From positions 9,940 through 73,939 of the forward strand of contig JTDE01021202.1 of the NCBI GenBank assembly GCA_014338405.1: DNA of 64,000 bases, read 5' to 3'. The position numbers were made by a program, and so were the translations under genes. Origin of the DNA: Paragonimus skrjabini miyazakii (taxonomy: Eukaryota; Platyhelminthes; Trematoda; Plagiorchiida; Troglotrematidae). Below, in pieces: positions 26,791-38,965 of this stretch. Position 1 is the first letter of the stretch. Every line of letters begins with the position of its first letter. The notes beneath the pieces were generated by a model. It did not search any database and was not told where the DNA came from. It saw only the letters and a program-made list of their open reading frames with translations.

Positions 26791-28304
26791 AATTATGTTG
26801 TGATCAAGTGACTTTTCGAAACAATCGCGCATAGAATCTTTAGTTTTCCTAATAATCATGTCACAAAATTTGTAAACTTCAATCGATATACCAAATTAAG
26901 TTGGTCCGATATTAAGAACTTTTGGTTGAACATGCTCCGGTAGTTTGTGGACTTCTCTATGTTTTCCTCAAGATGACAACTTGTAATGCGCCGAAGGTTG
27001 CATCAAGATAGACGAATATTGTCGGCTTACAGCTCTCAGCAGAAGCTGACCGGAAAGGTGTCCCCCTGGAGACAAGAACGGAGGAATTCTGAATCCCCAA
27101 ACGATTTGGCAGTTTCTGACAGTTAGCTTTCTCTGGTGTCTTGTCCTCTTTCTCATACTGATATATAAATGGTTTGTAGTGTACACTCATAAAGAAGCAA
27201 CGAAATTTTTCTGGACATAAATCATGCAATATCAGTCTACTGTCTTCTTTATGGAAATACATTTTTACTTTAAAAGAGCGTCCACCGATCACACTAATTG
27301 TTGCCTAGTTCATACCCCTATCGCCGAAGTGCTTCGTCAAACCTGCCATATCAGCTGGATCGTTTGACTTACAGGCAGCACTCATTCTAGGTTCAGAGGT
27401 ATCAACTCTGCAACGTCCTGTCGGAATCAATCATGACAGTATCATGAGCTTAGGTTTTCAAACACAATCTTGACGCAAGCATTCAGCTAATCGGATATTT
27501 TAGCCGATCGGCTTTGGTAAACTGACACCGCACTGGACGTCTCACGATCACTTTTATTCAGCTATTCGTCTTTCATACTGAAGCGTGGTTATCATGCCTT
27601 CGATACGTTGTGTTCGAGGCCATTTTCAGCTACCTAACTATCCATAAATTCCCGTCTAACTTTTTTTCCAATTTACACTCTTATGGTCACTGAATTTACC
27701 AGCTGGCTTCACCTTAATCACTGTAATCTTATTCCGACATTTTTTTCAACACCGTGCAACATAAAACAGATGTACATGTGCATTGTCAACTGATTCACAT
27801 CCTGTACTTTCTACCAATACCATTATCTGCGTACATGAGTTAGTCTGCATCAGTGGGCTGGCAAAGTATTAATTTGGACTGTCTGGTAATTTTCGCCGGA
27901 GGGCGTTTGGAGTGAATATTCCCATAGTACAATTCTGGAGCTCGAGGCTATGACGGTCTGGTCATATAGGACCAACCCAGTCTTTGTGAGTGTGGTTTCC
28001 CGGATGAGAACCTTCACTTAGACTAATTCACCATCACTTGGTATTGCTGGAACATTGATACCATCACTGAACTGTCCACATTTGACTCTCAGCAGACGTA
28101 ATGTTCCGTTTGATTTCTTGAAATCAAACCTCAACTCAGTCGACTATCGAATTCTTGTATCTTTATCTGCCAACATACCGAGATCGATCGAATTATGTTA
28201 TCAAGTGAACTAATGAATGTTGCCTGTAAGGTCGTATAGATGGCGTTTGTCTTTGTAGGCTGTCATATGCAACTTCTGATTTTGGCTAACAGGATGTTTT
28301 GCTA
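26791..28304. other. Possibly upstream part of the Penelope copy, then nothing recognised
   Basis: The stretch 26791-27290 has minus-strand open frames of basic, charged character. They could be the poorly conserved N-terminus of the neighbouring Penelope-like element, but no motif proves it. From about 27300 to 28304 I see nothing. Confidence 0.3.
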
Positions 28305-28612
28305 TGGCTGTTCTCCATCGGACAATCCGAACATTATCCACAAATGGATGTGGTTGAGCGTTTGCATGTGATGATCCAGTCGCGCCTAATGAGAGGTCAA
28401 TAGAGCAGTATTGAACATGAGCACCTTGTGAAAACGCGACCAGAATTCTGGATTCAGCCTTGACAATTATATACACTACTGTAGAGCTTTAACAAAATCG
28501 AAACTCACGTATACCGCCTCTTTTCAAAAGCGGTTGACCGAAAAGTTTCTGGAAATGCTACAGCTGAGATCAGTTGTAAGTGATGCACATGTCACTACTG
28601 AAAATCCCCTAC
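28305..28612 (+). mobile_element. tRNA-derived hammerhead SINE, copy 2 (old, diverged)
   Basis: Plus-strand copy aligned to 38605-38960 from the leader (CATCGGACAATCCG) through the tRNA-like head, the hammerhead region and a tail close to TGAAAATCCCCTACTG. It is clearly the oldest copy: the A and B boxes are badly eroded and several small deletions are present. Confidence 0.75.
28474..28515 (+). ncRNA. Degenerate hammerhead remnant in SINE copy 2
   Basis: It reads CACTA, CTGTAGA in place of CTGACGA, a mispaired stem II, GAAA intact, and a triplet region CACGTA with stem I no longer complementary. The core substitutions and the loss of stem I make it non-functional by inspection. Confidence 0.6.
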
Positions 28613-31600
28613 TGCCTACCAGTAAATGTTTGTGTGTAGAGTGTATGAAAATCTTGGATGATTCCTTCCGTTGTTGATGCTTAGTGCGGAATAGGCACAA
28701 CCCACGGTCGTATGCCTCTATTTCGGTTCTCCGGGTTACCACTGGAAACTCATTGGAATCATCAGAAGAAATGAAGATAGCCGATCAGTAGTTAGAATAG
28801 AAAACCTTCCCAAACCTGGAAAACAGACCGGAAAAGTACTGTCAATAGTTAGATTTCAAATTCTTCGTAGGTTTTCATCTCCTAGACATAACGCCTGTAG
28901 AAGAGGGAAAAATCCACTCCTTACTGAGTATATTTATATTTATTTTGTGATAACAATGATTATATTGAGTTGTTTTGATTTGACTGGATTTGTGACCAAA
29001 GGGCTGTTAGAACAACTAACAGTCTATTTTTCAACTTTGTATTGCGCACTGCAAGCCTATATGGACTAAATCATCTGCAACTTATTACGATGATTGAGGA
29101 CTATCTCTTGTTTTAGTGTGTGGGTAGCCTCGTTCACTTATCGATTAATTTCATTATTGGCCACGATTACTACATTCTTATATTCAGCGTGATATTGACC
29201 GATTTGTTGTGACACTTCAAGTATGTTAATGTTTGCTAAATCTGTGACATTTGAAATAGCGCTGGTCCTTGTGGGCCGACTGTTCCAGGGCACGTTAGTG
29301 GGTTGAACTCGCCATTGACCCCAGATCCCACGTAAGAGCTGTCTTGTACAACAAACAAGAGGCATGTGTGATGTGAAAAATGGAAGCGCGTCCATCGGAG
29401 GTCAATACGGTCTCATCATCGAGGCGTACACCTGTCAACTCTGCAGTAAATTTAGAACTCTCTGGAATGGCTACAGCAAGGGCTGTTAAATCATTTTATG
29501 AGCGTAGTAACCTATCGTCTCTCGAGGTAGACGGATGCCATCATTATTACTGTTCGCGAAGGAGTTACCAGCTTGCCATCCTGAATTCCCACCAGTGACC
29601 ATCTCAATGGCCAACACACACACACGCACACAGTGACTCAACCATCATGGTCACGGTTGAACGCGTTTGATCATGTGACATGATGCATCGCATGTGATGT
29701 GTTGTTGTTCAGCTCGATGTCTGAATGTCGTGATGAGACTGAAACAGACGTGATACAATGGTAGACGATGTTGACAGCGTGTGGTTCCAGATGCGAACAG
29801 TTCGCTTGTAAGGAAAGAATTAACCAACGCCAAATTCACCCCTTTCTGTTATGTTCCAATCCAAGAACTTTGTTTGACTGGCAGCGTATGCATCACATTA
29901 AAGAAACTTTGTTCGGGTGTCAGTTCAGCTAGCATCGTACAGCCTAAATTATATATGCTACATGCTTCGGTTCGAGCTGTTCTGGTTACCAAGCCCTGAT
30001 TGCCCTCTGTGTCCAACAGGCCAACCATCTGTATTCAACTAGATTCCGATCACACGTCCACGCTGCCAACGTAATTGATTGTGTGTGCACGCTCAACAAG
30101 AACCCTTTTACTGGACTGTCAATCCACTTGAGTGAGGACGGCTTAACTGTCCCAATTCGGACCGATTGCGTTCAAGAGTGTGTGCACATGGTCGGTTTTT
30201 ATGTCATACCAACTGTTTCTGAGTCACACCCGTTTGCGTGTGGTTGTACGCTTCAGCGGTTAAGCCGCCGTCACAGTGCGCATGTCTCACCCTATGCGTT
30301 GAACACTGAAGCAAATTGGATTACAGGGCCTGACACTATCCACCAGACGACTATATGACCATGCATTTTTTGCATGTAACCATTTCACTTATACGGAATA
30401 CTAGTGCCGCGAGGTCAGACGAATCCGAGGCTTCCTTCCACTGAACCTGACGAATGCCCTACATGACCGTCAAGAGTTCAATGGGAACACATTTAATCTG
30501 TATAAATTACCATGAGAAGACAGCTTATTTACTGTTCACTATGCACCTCTGCTCATAGCAATGACTGCATCCATTGTTCTTTAATGCTATAAATGTGTGT
30601 GTTCGTGCCGTTTCGTTTTCGTTCAATAGGCAATCGATTAGTTAACCTTATCTATGTGATATGATCGGGACAACATCCAAAATAAGCATGTACCCAATTT
30701 GTTTGGGATCTGACACGTGCACAAGTTACGTGCAGACTTAGACGCCCTGTCAATCGAAAACTAGACGAGGTTTATTATAATGATTATTCACCAAAATTGT
30801 TGTCCCCATCTTTAGATATACATAACAAGCGTGTTGACCTCTTTAGCTACTATTGAGTGACTTCACATTGACTGTAATGGCTGTCCTTCATGAGAATCTT
30901 GGTGTGGGACGGTAGCATTTGATACCATGTGTCAGCTGTTTGGGTGGACTGTGAAGTGCCGGCATTACTTGACCGCGCAGCTAACCAATCCCTTGTCTGT
31001 CCAATCGGATTATGATCTAGGGAACACTGTGGTCAGGATTCTAGTGTTCTTCATTTAATTTAAAGAAGTTCATCATCCTTCACATGACTGCTGACGGAAT
31101 GTAGGTGTTTTAAGGATGCGTTTTTATAGTGTTTTTGCAAGTTAGCGGGAAATCCAGTGTATTTTCATGGTTCGTGAAAAATGTGAAATCGCGGCGATCC
31201 AGTCCCTCAACCATGAATGTGATGGAGATACGCGAGCGAATGCTGGAAACTGGGGCTTGGTTAACATCGATAAGCATGACGGACCTTGTGTGTCTTAGTT
31301 TGTTGCACGTGGTTGACTGTTTTTTTATGCTGCACGGTATACTGTTAACGGCATTTGGTTCGAGATGAAACGGATAGCTTGAACATATCAAAAAAACATT
31401 GGTGAGGCTGTATTTCTGATAGCCACAAATCTTACAATATTGTGCTCATTGGTTATGCTGTTTTAAAAAAATTTAAGGGGATGTGACCTAGAATTGTTCA
31501 GTAAACAAATGATTGACGTGTTTACCTTCCGGCTGGTGCACAAGTTGTCCGCGAACTCCTTCTGAACACGGTATTTCGCTAAAGCTGTGTCGATGTGGAA

Positions 31601-32589
31601 GTACAAACCGTTATGTTTTAAAGGGAACTATGTTGGAAACTTGTGAGTGTGTTCGAATATCGAGATGCTTGTCACTGTGACGGTGAAAAATGATTAATGA
31701 ATCAGAAAATCGTCAAAACATATTACTGCTTAGTTTATAGTGCAAATGATTATCATATCTGGCCTAATCTTAGAGATTCTAGCGAGAAAGGTACATTCTT
31801 CTGACTACATTCAATAGACAGAACCATATGGTGTTACTTGATGTCAGTTCTTAAATTCGTCCAACGACACAACTTCGCAAACATCAGTTTTCGAGGTAGT
31901 TCTGTTAATGGGAAGTCCACGGCGAACATTTTACGAACCAAACTAGTTGCGCCTAATGTATATCAGAATACCTTAAATGTAATTAGAAGGTGTTATCCTT
32001 ATTGTGTTCGTGAAAAGCGTTATAAAGCTGACCGCGGCAAAACCATGAAATCACACTTTGCCAAACAATCTTCCGGAAGATGCTAGTGTCATGTATTCCC
32101 TTCGTTTTGCCTGAGAACCATACAAACAAAACTGAAGACATCCTTCAACCTCATTTTGGAACAGTAGCTTTCAACAGCATTGTTGGGTAGCAGGAACTGG
32201 TGGTGTATATGTCTGAGTGATGCAGACCGTACGGGAAATGTTTCGATTGCCGGTACCGACAAACTGAGAGCGCCGGTAATTATTCCAACAAAGTTGTGTC
32301 ACACGTTGATAGTATTTCAACTATTGAGCAAGTTCAGCTGGATCATTAGGCTAATTACGACGCAATAAGTTTAAAAACATTAACTAGCGTGAGTCAGAAA
32401 AACGGTCAATAGGGGGTTATGGACGGCGTGTTTGGTATCAGTTACGCAATCACCGTTCCAAATTATAGGTTTGATTGATTGTGGACCAGGGGAGATTAAG
32501 TGTCCACACGAACTTCTTTTGAGCGCAAAGGTCAGGGTTGCGCAATCGGATACTAATGGCTTCGACAGCGGTCAACATTTGGAATCTCA
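28613..32589. other. No recognisable feature
   Basis: A few short frames (for example 30083-30358 +) have no recognisable domain. A short CA/CG-rich tract lies at about 29612-29632. Confidence 0.4.
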
Positions 32590-33085
32590 CCATTTTTTTA
32601 ATCGATTTTTAGACACTCGGTAAACAATCTGAAATACATTTTTCTTACTGGCAGAATGATTGGAGTCGATCAATTGAGCAACGGTCGCGTTCGAACCCAT
32701 TTTGGTCACACCACTGTTCAACCACGTAGGATGATGTTCACGCACTCTATCAGATAGTCGCCCTGTGGTACGACCAGGGTATGATGCTCGACACGAGCAA
32801 CCAAGAGAGTACACACAGCAGCTGGTTGTAGAACATAGAGGTATGTCTTCGAGTTGTGACATGATAACGTCTTGTTAACAGAAACTGCTGCACAATTAGG
32901 CAGCAGGATAGTTTGTTTCGACTGGCTTTCTGAGCTTTCCTGGAATAACTTCGGCCATGGGGTTTCCCCTGAAGAGGAGACTAATAAACGCAATTTCATT
33001 AGTCACAGAAGACGACTTAAGTTTCGAATCTACCGCCTGCATTGTCTTCTGAAGGAAACGCACTGGGTAGCGTGAACAGTTCTGG
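32590..33085 (-). mobile_element. Penelope-like element, endonuclease end only
   Basis: On the minus strand a pre-endonuclease stretch TNEIAFISLLFRGNPMAEVI (near 32980) leads, across a stop and a frameshift, into the GIY-YIG domain. The domain reads CCVYSLGCSCRASYPGRTTG near 32800, with the Cys-x-Cys motif kept, R..EHHPTWLNSG and VFQIVYRVSKNRLKKW at the end. The RT is missing and so is the last C-terminal part. Sequence differences from the other four fragments place it in a separate subfamily. Confidence 0.82.
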
Positions 33086-33372
33086 TAGAAAATCCGGAAG
33101 AACACAACTGTGGGAGAGAACGCTGTATTGCCAACTCCTAGTTCGGCAGGTAAATGAGATGCCTGTAAATATATAGCATGAAATAGTTGCCAAATATGGT
33201 CATTTACGCGTTGAACCACTGTCCGCTTGTTTAGGTCACTTCGCGGTTAAGTGGCCAAGTGAGGCCAACTCTATAGCCCTTGCGCTCTGATTGGTTTATC
33301 GGGCTAGTGCGACACCTTCGCTCACTTTCACGCCTCTTCCTGGTTGGTCGGACTTGCACCCCAGTGCTTCGT

Positions 33373-33468
33373 TGATGACTGATTTCGTCAGCCGTCACCG
33401 ATGACCTGATTGGTTTGCTATGATGACTGATTTCGTCAGCTATCACCGATGTCCTGATTAGATCGTTT
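33373..33468. repeat. 48-bp tandem repeat, two units
   Basis: Two adjacent 48-bp units (33373-33420 and 33421-33468) both start TGATGACTGATTTCGTCAGC and continue with closely similar sequence. Each unit contains the small hairpin CTGA-TTTCG-TCAG. The array has only two units. Confidence 0.85.
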
Positions 33469-34576
33469 TCATGAATTCGTCCTCTAACACTACTCGAAGT
33501 CTGTTTTCTGTAAATTGCTTGCTAGACTGAACCACCTTCTCTTCTTATTATGTCAACACAAAAAATTTATTTGACCGTTGTTGTCTGATTCCTTAGTGAA
33601 TTTAATACTGCAATGGGCTGGGTTAAAAACTACCATAGCACTGTTCCTGCTTGACTTATCGTCACTGTAACACTTTGGCTCCCCTCTATTGCTCACACAT
33701 TTTGCGGTTGATGGTCTCAGTGTATGGCTGAATTATTTACGTAGTTCATTCGCTCACAAAAAATCCCTGGTTACACAGACGATTACACCGAAAATCTCAA
33801 TTTCTATGAAGGAATCTTCCAAACTTTGCTCAGTAACGTGCGCCTCGTAACGTTGAAGTGTTCGAGGGATTTATATTCGCTAGAATGATCACTCAACTGA
33901 AAGTGACGTTTCCAGCTCACCGCTATTGGGATAAAGGTTTGCCAACTTTGAACGACTGACTAAACGATGGTAACTCGTCTATGAGTACCCCGAAATGTTT
34001 ACTGATGATAATAACTGTCAACCCTGGTGCTATATGGAGTAGCACGCGGATTCACACAGTCGAAGTGTACCCATTCTCTGTCAGTTATCACTCAAATGCT
34101 TAGGAACGACTTTTTTCGACACAGTGTGCACTGTTCCCTTCATATGCATGATGTTTCTGTAAAAATCGGAAAGTATGCTTTTAATGTGATTTATTTTAAA
34201 TCATCTTATATCTTTCGTCACCTCAGTTCAAGAGTTATTAACGACTACGTATATCCACGTTTGTTATACATTCCCTCTATAGCTTTTCCTGGTGCCTTAA
34301 GGAAGGACCTCTTGATCAATAAACAGATACATGAAGTTTATGGTCTACTATAACGGCATTACATACGCTTATTTTATGTACGTTATTAGTTAATTTTATT
34401 TGAAAGTATCCAAGATGTTTGCCGAGAAAATTCTTAGGATAACAGTTGTCATCTATTCGCAAATCTATCACTATCAGTATCTAATCGGGTATCCTGATTC
34501 ATCCGTAATCTCCTGTACACCCAGGTCTGAAGTTCTTCAACGTTACTAGCACAATATGGTTTTGTTCAGAAAATAC
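33469..34576. other. No recognisable feature
   Basis: An open frame at 34027-34353 (+) lacks motifs and splice-compatible ends. Nothing else seen. Confidence 0.4.
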
Positions 34577-34792
34577 GATACCACACATGCAAGATGTGGG
34601 CACCTTGATGTTGTATATTTGAATATAGAGGAATCTATTTTTAGTGGTTAGGTCCCCTCCTCTTTCCCTTCTTTTTTTTCTCTCTTTCTATACAGGGTTT
34701 GCTTTTTTATTCGTGGTTGTGTGGACGTTACGCATCAGTGTGAACCACTAATATATTGCTATCTATGATAAACATGATGATACCACACATGC
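34577..34792 (+). mobile_element. 5'-truncated non-LTR retrotransposon with perfect TSD
   Basis: The insert (about 34591-34778) is the sense-oriented 3' UTR of the element also seen at 2.9 and 43.5 kb. It starts near GCACCTTGATGTTG, passes through a pyrimidine-rich tract and ends in an ATGAT-type tail. The 14-bp sequence GATACCACACATGC is present exactly at 34577-34590 and 34779-34792. It is a direct target-site duplication left by target-primed insertion. The perfect duplication suggests this is a comparatively young copy. Confidence 0.88.
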
Positions 34793-37700
34793 CAGAATAG
34801 TAATGAACTCGTGACACTGAGTAAAATGCACGCACCCTATTAAGACCATCTTTTCGAACATGTATTGGGTTGCTTAGAATGCAGTCAAGCACTAGCCAGG
34901 AAAGTTGAGAGCCAACTTTTAACTACTATCTGAACCTCTTACTGCCTAGATGCAAATACATACCGTACACCGTAGACTAATCTAAGGGGAAGAATTAGAG
35001 CGGTTGTCACTACCAAGTGGGTATTGACATGATATTACTTCAGGAACTGCTTTCCAAGGTTGGTAAAACACGTCCTAAGTAGCTGTTGTTTATGCTACGA
35101 GAAGATGCGATGATGGTGGTTTCATCCGGTAATGCAGATGTATAGTTGATTTCGTTGTCTTATCAGCAGTCCGTTTCCGACTACGCTGCTCGCGATCTGG
35201 TACTTCACATGAGCAGCTTTGTTGATTAGTCAAGATGACAGCAACATTGTGTCGGCAAAAATAAGTGAACGGTCCAATTTACAGAAAGGACAATGTTACG
35301 GGGACCTGGCATCACCTCGAGTTGTTGTTACTTGTCCAGATAATTCCAGTGAGCATTGTTCTCCTGGTAATTGCATTTTCAACTCACTGGCCTTACGCAA
35401 ACCTACATTTCGGAATGAATATTTTACATTGGGTAGTTTCTTACAAGGCGATGATTTCAAACAAAGCTAGGTAGAAAAACGATGAATCTCATCTATACAC
35501 GAGTTGACTTTACAATAAACTGATGATGTTGGATCAGTGCTGTTCTAATTCTTCCCTTTAATTTTGATAAACAAATCTCGGAGTCAGATTAGTTTTCTAA
35601 TTTAGACAGTTAGATCACTGTGAATACCATTTTATCCGTCTAAATACGTTCACATTTAGCCGAGTAATTAGCATATCTGTTGAGTTCCAAGACTATCAAA
35701 ACAATGTCAAATTTACATTTTGTTTTATTCATCTGAGATCGATTTTGTTTTCAGTAAGTCAATAAGATTGTTTATCTGTTTAGGCTAGCCTTTAACGTAA
35801 CTATTTTGGAGTGCTTTTTTAGTGACAAAAACTTACCAGAATAGTGCTCATGTTTCTGTCTTCGAGGTTTCTGTAACCAAATACGGTATACAACATTTGT
35901 TTTGAACAGCAGTGCGTGAATGTTTTTTGAATTTATTCCTGAACCGGTTATCATACACGTTACTTCCAATGAATACGCGGTTTTTCTTCAAACAGGTCAT
36001 CTCCTGGCTGTAACACTTGTACAGCACTTACTACAGTGGGATGTGTATGGTGTTGTGACATTTATCTTTAAAAGAGAGCCTGACTGAATGCGAAGGTTTC
36101 TACCAAATGTGAGTGTTGTTCAAATGAAGGCACATATGCAACAATGAATCTGTGAACAAAAAAGTCACTACAATTCCTGTTTTTTTCACATCGAACCATC
36201 TTGCCCCCGTGTTCAAGGGTAAGGTCTTGTTATCAACCCCTATTCAACATATAAAGACTATTTTCGTAAGCAGTAGTACGTCTGTTTTCGCATGTAAACT
36301 TCATGGAGAACGCTGCTGATTCTCCATCAACTCAAGCTTTGACCTACTCGTAAATTCATGATTCATATTTGCACAATCGGTACCAGAAGTAACTTGTCTG
36401 ACAATACCCATATTGTCCACAATAGTTTTGTGGTTGCGTTCTTATCGTCATCTAAATACTGTTCTGTCCTGATGTCTCACAGGTTGATAACTTGTTTATT
36501 TTCCCACACATCTTGCGCACATGATCGACGGCATCCGTTTCCGGATTAGTCTGTTACAGTGACCGAAATCAAAAGATGCCTGCGCGTAACACTCACCGCA
36601 CGTTGCCCGCGCTACGCTACCCGTGGTTCCACTCACACACCGCATATCTAGTGTAAACCTGAAAGATTAATACCAGGAGGCATGCAAGTGAGGGTCTTTG
36701 TAGTCCGGCTGGCCTACGCTGGTTAGCCCGATGGTAGGTTAGTATGGAAGTGAAACCTTCATTTCTGGAAAAAACATTAGAGAGACTCCAATAGCACTAT
36801 CTAAACTGGGAAGAAAAATATTGAAAATATAGAGCAAGAGTTATTTAAGTATAGTAGTACATATTATCACATTCTAGATAGGATGAAGGAGAAGAACTAA
36901 CTTTTACTTTGAATAGAAAACCAAACGAATCATCCATCGTACAGTGCACCAACATGGTTGGAGAGAAGACGATAAAAGATCACCATGAGTCAGAGTTATG
37001 GAAAGGAGGGCTGCTAAGCTGCCAAACAACAGTGGTCGTTTGGTGAAATGAACAGAAAAGTGTATACTTTACAAATTACGTAGTCACAGTCTCTTCGTCG
37101 ACTGTTTACTATTACGTTGATGACCTACCGATCCGAGGCGGCTAGTGCATTCGTGTCAACGCTATAGGATCAAGTCTGCATGACCCATGGTATCTATAGT
37201 TCCTTTGTATACCGCTCTCTTGAGCTCATGGTCGTGCAGCTGTCGCTCATCGAACATTCGGAGCTCGACTCGCTTAGCGGGAATCACAAATATAAATGCA
37301 AATCGCGCACCTTCTTTGCACACCCGTTGGCTGATATGTCAGTCATACTATTGGCCTGGTATGCTCACGTATGTTGCATTGTGAAAGCTTTGCATAGAGC
37401 TGCAACTACACTCGATTGGTGTCCAGAATCATGGATGTGTTGCAATACATGATTAGTGCAAGCACTAGACCTGAACAAATTGCGCTTCTAAATGTGGTTA
37501 TTCGAAGGTGGAAATGACCCACATCCAACCGCGGATGGAACACTTGGTGAAGATACCTTGTTTTGGCAAACCTACCGCCTAGTCTCACTGACTTATGAAC
37601 TTCCTTGTGCACTGTTCACGCAGCTCAGCTTCCACATTCCCAGATCAACGTTGAGTTACGGTATCGCTCGGTGGTAGTCACATTTGATCATCATTCACTT

Positions 37701-38384
37701 GAGCGTAGTTGATTCATGTAACCATGCAACTCAGCTATCAGTGTTTTTGCTTTAACAGTTGACCATTTGTTATGATAAGACCGGAGGTTTTCCTGGGTAG
37801 CTTTGTGATGAAAAGTCCAATAGCCGGGAACCACTCAATCGGTAAATCTCTCACGCATCTTGTTGTTCAGGTCGACGAAGGTTGTGTACATGTGTGGGTA
37901 ACTGGTGAAATAGATACCTAACATTGAGCAGCAGTCACTGGAGAGAAGTACTGCAATAACTTGTTGCTCAATGGCTCTTACAGAGCGATAACATTAAACT
38001 TTACATATATGGAATTGATCAGACAGCTCCATGGGAAAAGGTTAATTTCATATCCCTTCCTGAACCGCATTATTCTCACATCGAAACTCTCTCACAAACG
38101 TATGCGACCACAGCGTTCTCAAAATAGAAGAATGTGATCTCCTGTCTGACCTGAATGAAAATTTGAATATGTTTTACAGCAGTATACGGTCGGTCATGTC
38201 AATGAAACACTTAAAGTATGTTGAAAAAAGATGGACCGATGATTGCAACATGCCATAAGAGCACCATCATGTCCGGTATCCACTTGTTCTATCAAAGCTG
38301 GCGAGTATTCAACCGCCTTCGTAGGAGCTATTTGACCGTGTCTAGGGATACACATCTTTGTAGACACATTACTGCTTCATATAG
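34793..38384. other. No recognisable feature
   Basis: Short frames at 35219-35470, 37180-37452 and 37492-37677 (+) show no domain, no conserved copy elsewhere in the window and no convincing splice-phase match to the gene. Confidence 0.4.
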
Positions 38385-38545
38385 ATTGAATATCATCCAC
38401 AATTGATCGCAGCTGTCACATTCCCGTAGACTTTCCAGTCGACCCCTTTCGAATAGCAGAAGCATTAGACTCGAGTTTCGCTCTCATTAGAGGGTGATCT
38501 TCGATCGATATGAAAAGCAAAATCCCCTGCTACTCATCAGGAATC
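38385..38545. mobile_element. Rearranged SINE fragments: inverted 3' half joined to a second tail
   Basis: Bases 38385-38493 are the 3' half of the hammerhead SINE on the minus strand, from the body through the second half of the hammerhead (TAATGCTTC side, GAAA kept). The match breaks inside stem II at about 38493. There the sequence switches to GGTGATCTTCGATCG...CCCCTGCTACTCATC, which is the plus-strand tail of the same family. The result is a fold-back of two 3' ends, just upstream of a full plus-strand copy. Confidence 0.7.
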
Positions 38546-38741
38546 AGATACCGCTCAACAAGTCAATGATTTCTGTGATTTTAACTTGGAGAAAAGTCCT
38601 AGTCGAGGGGTCGTCGATTGGAGTTAACAGACAGTGACTGTGTCTCCTATCGAGACGATCCGGCAACCTGATCATTACTCACAAGCGAAAGTGGTTGAAT
38701 GTTCACATATGATAACTCGGTCGTGCCTAACGTGAGGTCAA

Positions 38742-38796
38742 TGGCACAGTGGTAAATACGGTTGCATCATGAACAGCGTGGCCATGGTTCTAGTCT
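38742..38796 (+). promoter_or_regulatory. Pol III internal promoter of SINE copy 3
   Basis: The A box TGGCACAGTGG (38742-38752) and B box GGTTCTAGTCT (38786-38796) are separated by 33 nt, as in tRNA genes. Each differs by one base from copy 1. Transcription from such a type 2 promoter would start upstream of the A box and run through the hammerhead. Confidence 0.75.
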
Positions 38797-38814
38797 CGGC
38801 AGTGGCGAGGATAT

Positions 38815-38859
38815 GCACTATTGACGAGCTTTAATGAGAGCGAAACTCGAGTCTAGTGC
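38815..38859 (+). ncRNA. Hammerhead ribozyme, copy 3, core C3 mutated
   Basis: Stem I GCACTA/TAGTGC is perfect. Stem II GCTTT-AATG-AGAGC forms with one G-T wobble. Stem III (A-T, C-G around TCGA) and the cleavage triplet GTC are intact, and GAAA is intact. The first core element reads TTGACGA instead of CTGACGA. The first core C pairs with a core G in known hammerhead structures, so this copy is predicted to be impaired. Confidence 0.85.
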
Positions 38860-38965
38860 TCGTTTTCGAAAGAGGCCTACTGAAAAGTCTATGAGAATGC
38901 GACAGCTGCGATCAATTTTGGGTGATGTTCACTCTGTATGAAAATCAAAAGCCCCTACTACTCAA

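Larger units (their letters stand above)
38605..38965 (+). mobile_element. tRNA-derived hammerhead SINE, copy 3 (most complete 5' end)
   Basis: This plus-strand copy gives the fullest view of the element. It has a leader of about 125 nt containing CCTGATCATTACTCACAAGC, a tRNA-like head (A box 38742-38752, B box 38786-38796), a hammerhead at 38815-38859 and a body with GACAGCTGCGATCAA. The tail ends CCCCTACTACTCA near 38965. The tail differs from that of the 63.7 kb copy, which suggests subfamilies. The full length is about 320-360 bp. Confidence 0.9.

Noticed and set aside
29781..29999. Stretch KLYMLHASVRAVLV resembling a LINE ORF segment
   Set aside because: Only a handful of residues match and the flanks do not continue the similarity.
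35219..35474. Two overlapping + frames, one hydrophobic and membrane-like
   Set aside because: No domain, no splice support. Overlap of two equally good frames argues for chance.
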